From contig DATNPH010000257.1 in assembly GCA_036703315.1 (NCBI GenBank), positions 1 to 38,558 on the forward strand: a stretch of DNA of 38,558 bases. Reading direction: 5' to 3'. Both the position numbers and the translations under genes were made by a program. The DNA is from DATNPH01 sp036703315. Its GTDB lineage: Bacteria; Cyanobacteriota; Cyanobacteriia; Cyanobacteriales; Coleofasciculaceae. Shown piece by piece: positions 31,954-38,558 of the stretch. The notes under the pieces are model-generated. The model ran no database searches and was not told the DNA's origin. It worked only from the letters and a program-made list of their open reading frames with translations. Positions within the stretch are counted from its first letter, which is position 1. Every line of letters begins with the position of its first letter.

Positions 31954-32838
31954 TTAAAGGAGAGAAAGCTCAATTAAAACATTTTCTAACTCTTGTTTTA
32001 ACTCAGTTGGTAGTTCGCACAACGGTGGTCGAGGAGAACCAACCTCCCAGCCTTGAAGCTTAAGCGCTGCTTTGAGAGGAATGGGGTTGGTTGTGCAAAA
32101 CAGAGCTTTGAATAGAGGAAAAAGTCTTAAGTGTGTTTCAGTTGCCACGACCGTTTTACCAGCTTCAAAGGCTTGAATCATCTGTTGCAACTGGTTACCG
32201 ACTAAATGACTCGCTACACTAACGACCCCACTGCCGCCTACGGCTAGCATGGCTAAGGTAAAAGAATCATCTCCACAGTACAGGGCGAAGTCAGGCGGAG
32301 TTAGACGCCGTAATTGACTTGCCTGGTCAAAGTTACTGGTGGCTTCTTTGAGGGCGACAATGTTTGGGATTTCCGCTAAGCGGGCAACAGTCTCCGGCTG
32401 GAGGTTTTGACCGGTACGACTCGGAACATTGTAGAGCATCAAAGGGAGGTCAGGACAGGATTTTGCGATCGCCTGAAAATGATGATGCAGTCCTGACTGG
32501 GGTGGTTTGTTGTAGTAGGGAACAACTTGTAATGATCCATCTAGTCCTATTTTAGCGGCTTTTTGCGTTGCTGTGATCGCCTCTTGAGTAGAATTCGAAC
32601 CTGTACCCGCGATTACCTTAGCTTTACCGCTTACCGCTTTTTGCACTACCTGAAATAACTGGTACTCCTCGTCCCAAGTGAGAGTAGGAGATTCGCCTGT
32701 GGTACCGCACACCACAAGAGAATCGCTGCCATTGTCAGCCAAATGAGCGGCTAGCTGTTCTGCGACTTCGTAATTCACACTACCATCTTCTTTGAATGGT
32801 GTGATCATTGCCGTCAGCACACGTCCAAAATTGACCAC
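31954..32838 (-). CDS. dapA: 4-hydroxy-tetrahydrodipicolinate synthase
   Basis: A 294-residue TIM-barrel aldolase that condenses pyruvate with aspartate semialdehyde, the first committed step to lysine and diaminopimelate. Catalytic Lys164 (VALKEATSN) forms the Schiff base; Tyr136 (MLYNVPSRTG), Thr47 (CGTTGES) and Arg141 are in their usual places. Length is typical of the family. It begins with GTG, with aggagg about a dozen bases upstream. It follows asd, which makes its substrate, separated by 154 bases that hold a TAATGAC-type repeat. Confidence 0.95.
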   Translation of the reverse strand: MVNFGRVLTAMITPFKEDGSVNYEVAEQLAAHLADNGSDSLVVCGTTGESPTLTWDEEYQLFQVVQKAVSGKAKVIAGTGSNSTQEAITATQKAAKIGLDGSLQVVPYYNKPPQSGLHHHFQAIAKSCPDLPLMLYNVPSRTGQNLQPETVARLAEIPNIVALKEATSNFDQASQLRRLTPPDFALYCGDDSFTLAMLAVGGSGVVSVASHLVGNQLQQMIQAFEAGKTVVATETHLRLFPLFKALFCTTNPIPLKAALKLQGWEVGSPRPPLCELPTELKQELENVLIELSLL

Positions 32839-32857
32839 CCTGTTTTAATTCCTCCTT

Positions 32858-32931
32858 GGTCATTAGTCATTAATCATTAGTTATTAGTCATTGGTTGTTC
32901 GCTTTAAACAACTGACAACTGACAGCTGACA
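32858..32931. repeat. TAATGAC/ACTGACA-type repeats between asd and dapA
   Basis: Seven-base units: ggtcattagtcattaatcat followed by tagttattagtcattgg and then actgacaactgacagctgac. They occupy most of the asd-dapA spacer and belong to the same family as 5681-5741 and 27235-27316. Confidence 0.7.
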
Positions 32932-32992
32932 AAAAACTAGGATTTACTAGTCATGCGCCCGATTGTTTGTCAACTCACATCTTGCCAGTTTC

Positions 32993-34036
32993 TTAATGAG
33001 CAAACGTTACCGCTGTTGGTTTTAGCAAATTTCGCGCTACCAACAACTCGGCTATTTGCACGGCATTTAAGGCAGCACCTTTACGAATCTGGTCGCCACA
33101 TAACCACAGTTCTAGACCACACGGGTGAGAAAGGTCTTGACGAATCCGCCCTACCAATACTTCATCACGACCAGAGGCGTCAATTGGCATGGGGAAGTAA
33201 TTCGCCTGCCAGTCTTCCACCAGTCGTACTCCAGGAGCCTTTGATAACACATCTCGTGCTTTCGCCACGGACATGGGTTGTGCAAACTCTAGATTAATCG
33301 CTTCTGAGTGGGCACGCAGTACAGGAACCCGTACACAGGTGGCGCTAACTCGTAGCTGGGGCGCGTTGAAAATCTTGCGTGTTTCGTTGACCATCTTCAT
33401 CTCTTCCTCGCAGTACCCCTGCTCATTCAGTGGGGTGTTGTGCGGGAATAGGTTGAAGGCTAGCGGATAAGGAAAGCTTTCTGTTTGTGGGGTTTCACCG
33501 CGTAAAATGGCTTGTGCCTGTGCCTTGAGTTCCTCCATTGCCTTCATGCCGGCACCACTAGCCGATTGATACGTGGCGGCAACAATTCGTTGCACCGGCT
33601 GCAGTTGATGGAGGGGCCAAACCGCCATTGCCATCAAAATCGTCGTGCAGTTGGGATTGGCAATAATACCTTGATGATTGACGGCTGCTTCAGGATTGAC
33701 CTCTGGAACGACCAAAGGCACATTTGGATTCATGCGAAAGGCACTGGAGTTGTCAATCACAACCGCACCGCTTTCTACAGCTTTTGGTGCCCAAGCTTTC
33801 GATATTGCCCCCCCAGCTGAGGCTAACACCAAATCGACGTTATCAAACGAGTGCTCTGTGACAGGTTCTACCGGGAGATTTTCGCCTTGGAAGGAGAGCG
33901 TGCGTCCTGCCGAGCGCGGCGATGCCAAAAGCTTTAAATCAGCAAGGGGAAAGTTTCGGCTTTGCAGTAATTCCAGTAGCTCGGTGCCTACAGCACCCGT
34001 TGCGCCTAAGATAGCAACGCGAACTTGAAAAGACAA
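32993..34036 (-). CDS. asd: Aspartate-semialdehyde dehydrogenase
   Basis: A 347-residue enzyme reducing aspartyl phosphate to aspartate semialdehyde with NADPH, feeding lysine, threonine and methionine synthesis. GATGAVGTELLELL (11-24) binds the nucleotide; Cys130 (IANPNCTTI) is the catalytic thiol and His243 (VLRAHSEAI) the base. It starts with TTG at 34036, supported by ggagg eight to nine bases before it. It is upstream of dapA on the same strand and divergent from tig. Confidence 0.94.
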   Translation of the reverse strand: MSFQVRVAILGATGAVGTELLELLQSRNFPLADLKLLASPRSAGRTLSFQGENLPVEPVTEHSFDNVDLVLASAGGAISKAWAPKAVESGAVVIDNSSAFRMNPNVPLVVPEVNPEAAVNHQGIIANPNCTTILMAMAVWPLHQLQPVQRIVAATYQSASGAGMKAMEELKAQAQAILRGETPQTESFPYPLAFNLFPHNTPLNEQGYCEEEMKMVNETRKIFNAPQLRVSATCVRVPVLRAHSEAINLEFAQPMSVAKARDVLSKAPGVRLVEDWQANYFPMPIDASGRDEVLVGRIRQDLSHPCGLELWLCGDQIRKGAALNAVQIAELLVARNLLKPTAVTFAH

Positions 34037-34530
34037 ATGGGTTTCCTCCGCTTACTTATAAAGAGATAGTTTCAACACTGTATTGAGTCAGCATTTAAAA
34101 GTCATTAAATTTTCTTAAGTTTACTGAGTGCTCTCCCTTGTAAATCGGGTTGTTTTTGCACAATTACTCTTAAAAATTCATTGAATTCGATAAATATCAT
34201 TATTCTGTCGTAGCACATGAGCCTGGTTTCTCATACTGCCATCTGAGAGATTAGTAAGAGTGATTCGATGAAAGCGCTCACTTCGCTAATACACACTCCT
34301 ATGTACTATCATCAGATACGGAAACCCAAGGGACTGCCTAGAGCGTTGTCGCTAAGGCTCAAGCAAGGGAAGAACTGTTAGATGCTTATGCTTAACTGGT
34401 TGCCACTAGGATACCACGAGAGGTCGGCATTCACCTGTAAAAGCACCATGTTCATAACGCATCTATCTTGAATTATCCGTCCCAAACCTTTGAAAAACCT
34501 GTTAAACAGTTGTCTGAAACAAAATCGTCC
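34037..34530. other. Divergent asd/tig promoter region
   Basis: About 490 bases between divergent starts. The part beside asd is AT-rich (34080-34200). No riboswitch or RNA gene was recognised, and the minus-strand open frame overlapping 34378-34629 looks like a shadow of tig. Promoters for both genes are expected here. Confidence 0.4.
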
Positions 34531-35964
34531 ATGAAAGTTACTCAGGAACCGCTCCCGAAGAGCCAGATCGGTCTGGAAATTGAAATACCCGCAGAAACGA
34601 CCAAACAAGTTTACGAAAAGGTCGTGCAAAACCTCTCCCGCTCTGCCAATATTCCTGGGTTTCGCAAAGGTAAGGTGCCTCGTCAGATTTTGCTCCAGCG
34701 ACTAGGAACACAACGCATTAAAGAAGCTGCGATCGAAGATTTGGTTCAAGAGGGTCTCAAGCAGGCAATTGAGCAAGAAGCGATCGAGGCGCTGGGGAAC
34801 TACAAGCTAATCACCACGTATGAAGAGTTAATCAGCCAGTTTCAGCCAGGGGAACCGCTAACGTTCTCGGCGTCTGTTGATGTCCCACCCGCAGTTCAGT
34901 TAGGTGAGTATAGCGGCTTGAGCGTTAAAGCTGAGGAAACTCACCCTGACCCTGAGGCAGTAGATAAGTTCTTAGAAGAGCGTCGTACCGAGCAAGCTAC
35001 TCTCATTCCTGTAGAATCGCGCCCGGCTCAGATGGGGGATGTGGCAGTGGTTGATTACAGTGGTCAATTTACTGCTGAGGGGGAAGAATCAGAAGAAATA
35101 TCAGGTGCTCAGGCGACAGATTTTCAAATTGAGCTAGAGGAAGGAAAGTTTCTTAAGGATATCGTTGAGGGAATTGTTGGGATGAATCCAGGGGAGACAA
35201 AGGAAGTCCCTGTAAACTTTCCCGAAGATTATCCGAGAGAAGATTTAGCAGGCAAGCCAGCCGTTTTTACCCTCACTCTCAAAGAACTCAAAGAAAAAGA
35301 GTTGCCCGAGTTAGATGACGACTTGGCTCAAGAAGTAAGTGATAAGGAAACTCTAGCCGAGTTGCGCGAATATTTAGAAAATCAATTTCGGGAAAAAGCC
35401 GATCAAGAAACGGCAGCCAGTAAGGAGCAAGCTCTGGTAAAGGCTCTGCTAGAGCGAGTTGAAATCGACCTACCCGAAACTATGGTTGAGCGGGAAGTTG
35501 AGACGATTTTGACGCAAACCGCCCTCCAGATGGAAAGCTACGGAATGGATATCCGTAAGCTATTTAATGCAGAAACAATACCGCAGTTGCGAGAGCGATC
35601 GCGTCCTGACGCTATTCAACGCCTTCGGCAATCCTTAGCCCTCCAAGAAGTGGCTAAGCGTGAATCTATCACCCTAGAACCGGAGGAAATTGAAGCAAAA
35701 ATTAAAGAAGTTATGGAGCAACTGGCTGGACAAAGTGTCGATCCAAGGCGGGTGCGGGAGGTCGTTGAGTCGGATTTACTCAGGGAGAAAGCCGTTAAGT
35801 GGCTGGAAGACCATGCCACGATTGAACTGGTTCCCAAAGGCTCATTAGCAACCGAAGAAACCGAACAAGAAGATACTCAACCGGACGTGATAACCGCCCA
35901 AGAAGAGGAAGAGATAGACGCGTCTAGCCAGACGATTGATGTCCAAGCTGAGCCAGCTGAATAG
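34531..35964 (+). CDS. tig: Trigger factor
   Basis: A 477-residue ribosome-bound chaperone and peptidyl-prolyl isomerase. The ribosome-docking signature IPGFRKGKVP sits at about 41-50, the FKBP-like domain at about 150-245 (MGDVAVVDYSGQFTAEGEES) and the helical substrate-binding region at 250-430, followed by an acidic tail (EETEQEDTQPD). The ATG at 34531 (MKVTQEPLPKSQIGLEIEIP) is where cyanobacterial trigger factors begin; the frame extends 21 codons upstream only through a TTG. It precedes clpP and clpX in the order common in bacteria. Confidence 0.94.
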   Translation: MKVTQEPLPKSQIGLEIEIPAETTKQVYEKVVQNLSRSANIPGFRKGKVPRQILLQRLGTQRIKEAAIEDLVQEGLKQAIEQEAIEALGNYKLITTYEELISQFQPGEPLTFSASVDVPPAVQLGEYSGLSVKAEETHPDPEAVDKFLEERRTEQATLIPVESRPAQMGDVAVVDYSGQFTAEGEESEEISGAQATDFQIELEEGKFLKDIVEGIVGMNPGETKEVPVNFPEDYPREDLAGKPAVFTLTLKELKEKELPELDDDLAQEVSDKETLAELREYLENQFREKADQETAASKEQALVKALLERVEIDLPETMVEREVETILTQTALQMESYGMDIRKLFNAETIPQLRERSRPDAIQRLRQSLALQEVAKRESITLEPEEIEAKIKEVMEQLAGQSVDPRRVREVVESDLLREKAVKWLEDHATIELVPKGSLATEETEQEDTQPDVITAQEEEEIDASSQTIDVQAEPAE

Positions 35965-35982
35965 CGAATCAGGCTGGGTTTG

Positions 35983-36013
35983 AGACTCCCACAGGTTTTA
36001 AGCGTGGGAGTCT
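35983..36013 (+). terminator. Hairpin after tig
   Basis: agactcccac (35983-35992) pairs perfectly with gtgggagtct (36004-36013) over an 11-base loop, about 20 bases past the tig stop. Only two T follow, so termination may be partial. It separates tig from the clpP-clpX unit. Confidence 0.65.
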
Positions 36014-36170
36014 TAATGGCTAGCTCTAGCCTTTTGGATAACTCATCTATCAAAGTTAGTCCTCATATAGTTGAGGCATAATGATCATTAGAAGACAAGT
36101 TGGTGCGATCGCCCTTTTGTAGGGGGTTGAACAGTGCCGCTGTTAACGACAACGCCTTAACCTTTGTTCT

Positions 36171-36863
36171 ATGCTGCAATCCCAGTCTCCTGATTACAAA
36201 ATCACCAGCTTGAGTTCCCTAGAGATTTCCTCCATAGGCCCTAGCAACGTCGTCCCTATGGTGATCGAGCAGTCGGGTATGGGGGAAAGGGCTTTTGACA
36301 TCTATTCACGGCTTTTAAGAGAGCGTATTGTGTTCTTAGGAACGCCGGTAGATGATAATGTGGCTGACTCCATTGTTGCCCAACTGCTATTCCTAGATGC
36401 CGAAGATCCTGAAAAGGATATCCAGCTCTATATCAACTCTCCAGGGGGTTCTGTAACCGCTGGTATGGCGATTTATGACACGATGCAGCAGATTCGCCCT
36501 AATGTTGTTACCATATGCTTTGGCTTAGCCGCTAGTATGGGGGCGTTCCTCCTCACTGGTGGAGCAGCTGGTAAACGCATGGCACTGCCTAGTTCACGGA
36601 TTATGATTCACCAGCCCCTTGGCGGTGCTCAGGGACAAGCAGTAGATATTGAGATCCAAGCCAAAGAAATTCTTTACCATAAGCGGACGCTGAACCAGTT
36701 ACTGGCTCACCATACAGGTCAGCCGATTGAGAGAATCGAAGCGGATACCGAGCGCGACTTTTTCATGTCAGCGGCGGAAGCGAAAAACTACGGTTTGATT
36801 GATCAGGTCATTACCCGGCAGAATCTTCCTAAGTCGGAAGCAGCTGTCACTCCTATCAAGTAA
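36171..36863 (+). CDS. clpP: ATP-dependent Clp protease, proteolytic subunit
   Basis: A 230-residue serine protease subunit. The catalytic triad is complete: Ser122 (GLAASMGAF), His147 (IMIHQPLGG) and Asp196 (DTERDFF), with the 25 and 49 residue spacings of E. coli ClpP, so it is an active ClpP and not a ClpR. The N-terminal 30 residues before VIEQSGMGERAFDIYSRLL are an extension of the sort seen in the cyanobacterial ClpP encoded next to clpX. It ends ten bases before clpX, indicating one operon, and likely associates with ClpX. Confidence 0.95.
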   Translation: MLQSQSPDYKITSLSSLEISSIGPSNVVPMVIEQSGMGERAFDIYSRLLRERIVFLGTPVDDNVADSIVAQLLFLDAEDPEKDIQLYINSPGGSVTAGMAIYDTMQQIRPNVVTICFGLAASMGAFLLTGGAAGKRMALPSSRIMIHQPLGGAQGQAVDIEIQAKEILYHKRTLNQLLAHHTGQPIERIEADTERDFFMSAAEAKNYGLIDQVITRQNLPKSEAAVTPIK

Positions 36864-36873
36864 GAGGCTTCAT

Positions 36874-38214
36874 ATGTCTAAATACGACTCCCATCTAAAA
36901 TGTTCGTTTTGCGGCAAGTCTCAGGAGCAGGTGCGTAAGCTAATTGCAGGGCCAGGAGTTTACATCTGCGATGAATGCGTTGACCTGTGTAACGAAATTC
37001 TAGATGAGGAGTTGCTCGACTCGAGTGGGCCAGCTCCCCAACCCGTACCCCCCAAAGAACCCCCGCAGAAGCGTCGCGCTCGTGCTTCGGGTCTCTCGTT
37101 AAATCAAATTCCCAAACCCAGGGAACTGAAAAAGTACCTAGATGAGCATGTCATTGGTCAAGACGAAGCCAAGAAAGTTCTCTCGGTTGCCGTCTATAAC
37201 CACTACAAGCGCCTGAGCTTTATTCAGGCCAAGGGCACTGGCAAGGCAGGGTTGGAGGATGTGGTAGAGCTGCAAAAGTCCAATATTCTCCTGATGGGGC
37301 CGACCGGTTGCGGGAAAACCCTTCTGGCTCAGACGTTAGCGAGTGTATTGGATGTACCTTTTGCGGTCGCCGATGCCACGACGCTGACGGAAGCGGGCTA
37401 TGTCGGGGAAGATGTCGAGAATATCTTACTGCGGCTGCTGCAAGTGGCAGACCTCGATGTCGAGGAAGCTCAGCGAGGGATTATTTATATCGATGAAATA
37501 GACAAGATTGCGCGTAAAAGTGAAAACCCTTCCATTACCAGAGATGTTTCTGGGGAAGGGGTTCAGCAAGCTTTGCTCAAGATGTTAGAAGGGACGGTTG
37601 CCAATGTACCGCCACAGGGGGGTCGTAAGCATCCCTATCAAGATTGCATTCAAATTGACACGAGCAACATCCTGTTTATTTGCGGGGGAGCTTTTGTTGG
37701 TTTGGAGAAGGTGGTCGAGCAGCGGATTGGGAAGCGCTCCATCGGGTTTATTCAACCTGGAGAGGGTCAGTCCAAAGACAAGCGCACAGCCGATGTGCTA
37801 CGGCATTTAGAGCCGGATGACTTGGTGAAGTTTGGGATGATTCCAGAGTTCATTGGACGCGTGCCCGTGGTGGCGGTCGTTGACCCACTGGATGAAGAAG
37901 CGTTGATGGAAATTTTGACGGAACCCCGCAATGCGCTGGTGAAGCAGTATCAAAAACTGCTGAAGATGGACAGCGTGCAATTGGAGTTTAAACCAGATGC
38001 GATTCGGGCGATCGCGCAAGAAGCTTACCGCCGGAAAACGGGGGCTAGAGCACTGCGCGGCATTGTGGAAGAATTGATGCTGGACGTGATGTACGAGTTG
38101 CCTTCTCGTAAGGATGTCACTCGCTGTATGATTACGCGGGAAATGGTGGAAAAACGCTCCACAGCAGAACTATTGGTACATCCCTCTTCCCTACCGAAAC
38201 CAGAATCCGCTTAA
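36874..38214 (+). CDS. clpX: ClpX AAA+ unfoldase
   Basis: A 446-residue unfoldase feeding substrates to ClpP. The N-terminal zinc-binding domain has Cys10, Cys13 (CSFC) and the pair in YICDECVDLC; the AAA+ module has Walker A GPTGCGKT, Walker B IIYIDEIDK, and sensor/arginine features in the TGARALRGIVEELMLDVMYE region. The ClpP-contact loop reads IGF (RSIGFIQPG). The ATG at 36874 follows taagaggct and gives MSKYDSHLKCSFCGK, the usual start; the frame open further upstream lies inside clpP. Confidence 0.96.
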   Translation: MSKYDSHLKCSFCGKSQEQVRKLIAGPGVYICDECVDLCNEILDEELLDSSGPAPQPVPPKEPPQKRRARASGLSLNQIPKPRELKKYLDEHVIGQDEAKKVLSVAVYNHYKRLSFIQAKGTGKAGLEDVVELQKSNILLMGPTGCGKTLLAQTLASVLDVPFAVADATTLTEAGYVGEDVENILLRLLQVADLDVEEAQRGIIYIDEIDKIARKSENPSITRDVSGEGVQQALLKMLEGTVANVPPQGGRKHPYQDCIQIDTSNILFICGGAFVGLEKVVEQRIGKRSIGFIQPGEGQSKDKRTADVLRHLEPDDLVKFGMIPEFIGRVPVVAVVDPLDEEALMEILTEPRNALVKQYQKLLKMDSVQLEFKPDAIRAIAQEAYRRKTGARALRGIVEELMLDVMYELPSRKDVTRCMITREMVEKRSTAELLVHPSSLPKPESA

Positions 38215-38333
38215 AAAAGAGGAGATTAGGGTAGGAGATTCGAGCCAGAGAGTAGGAAAATTTTTAATAGCAGATTTTTATAGGGACGTATTACTATACG
38301 CCCCTATGACTTGTTTTACTCAAATTGTTTAAT

Positions 38334-38558
38334 ATGCCTGTGATTAACGTTCGTGGCGTCGAACACTACTACGAGTGGATACGCCAACCCACAGCCTCTC
38401 AAACCAAGCCAGTCATCGTTTTCATTCATGGTTGGGGCGGTTCGGCTCGGTACTGGGAAAGTACCGCGCTCACCCTGTCCGAGCAATTTGACTGCCTGCT
38501 CTACGATCTACGCGGATTTGGTCGCTCAAAGTTACCCCAAGAGCCAATTGAGGAGTTG
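38334..38558 (+). CDS. Alpha/beta hydrolase, truncated by window end
   Basis: The first 75 codons of a gene that runs off the window: MPVINVRGVEHYYEWIRQ, then VIVFIHGWGGSARYW and LLYDLRGFGRSKLP. HGWGG supplies the oxyanion-hole region and YDLRGFGRS the strand before the nucleophile elbow in alpha/beta hydrolases. The catalytic Ser-Asp/His are beyond the edge. Start ATG at 38334 has no obvious ribosome site. It lies 119 bases after clpX. Confidence 0.8.
   Translation, partial: MPVINVRGVEHYYEWIRQPTASQTKPVIVFIHGWGGSARYWESTALTLSEQFDCLLYDLRGFGRSKLPQEPIEEL

Noticed and set aside
32560..32605. tRNA-like string (gaattcgaacc) in dapA
   Set aside because: It lies inside conserved dapA coding sequence and no cloverleaf can be drawn; no tRNA or rRNA gene was found in the window.
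34378..34629. Minus-strand open frame at the start of tig
   Set aside because: Overlaps conserved trigger factor coding sequence and has no recognised domain.

Overview
The window looks like chromosomal DNA of a filamentous or otherwise large-genome cyanobacterium. The evidence is the many HIP1-type gcgatcgc octamers, the tig-clpP-clpX and dapA-asd-RNase J gene sets with cyanobacterial-style proteins, a CYP110-type P450, a Mo-nitrogenase C-terminal-domain protein, and abundant short dispersed intergenic repeats. The species cannot be fixed from the sequence alone.

Layout. 1-900: the 3' end of an IS200/IS605-type tnpB with its right-end hairpin, then non-coding DNA. 901-2120: a glycine-zipper/LEA-like repeat protein and a small single-pass membrane protein. 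2767-5333 (minus): a Tat-exported protein and a copper-radical-oxidase-like protein. 5776-12515 (minus): a five-gene block made of a coiled-coil protein, a membrane protein combining a longin/roadblock-like cytoplasmic region with BON and OmpA domains, two Ras-like small GTPases, and a PAS-PAS-GAF class III adenylate cyclase. 12899-16071: an SDR reductase and a CYP110-type P450 (both minus) that share duplicated upstream DNA, flanking two small plus-strand ORFs. 16674-23164 (plus): a TetR regulator followed by a YbhGFSR-like efflux set, with two matching 16-bp operator candidates. 23253-25886 (plus): a VOC protein, a serine-recombinase-like protein with substituted active-site arginines, and a pentapeptide-repeat protein. 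25948-29225 (minus): an MltA lytic transglycosylase, a small conserved protein, a TIR-like-fold candidate and the Mo-nitrogenase-domain protein. 29859-34036 (minus): RNase J, dapA and asd. 34531-38214 (plus): tig, clpP and clpX. 38334-end: a truncated alpha/beta hydrolase.

How the genes may work together. The strongest candidate for an under-described system is the block at 5776-12515. Its domains suggest an envelope sensor that holds peptidoglycan through the OmpA domain, passes state across the membrane to a longin/roadblock-like region, and from there to a pair of small GTPases (one with a degenerate switch II motif) and to cAMP synthesis. The second GTPase carries a C-terminal tail that is visibly homologous, at DNA and protein level, to a segment of the OmpA-domain gene two positions upstream in the operon, which ties the genes together evolutionarily. 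This is a hypothesis from domain content and gene order.

A second theme is repeat invasion of coding sequence. Intergenic-type repeat DNA sits in frame inside the cyclase GAF domain, the linker of the fused ABC ATPase and the P450. All coordinates and domain calls come from reading the sequence; no database search was run.
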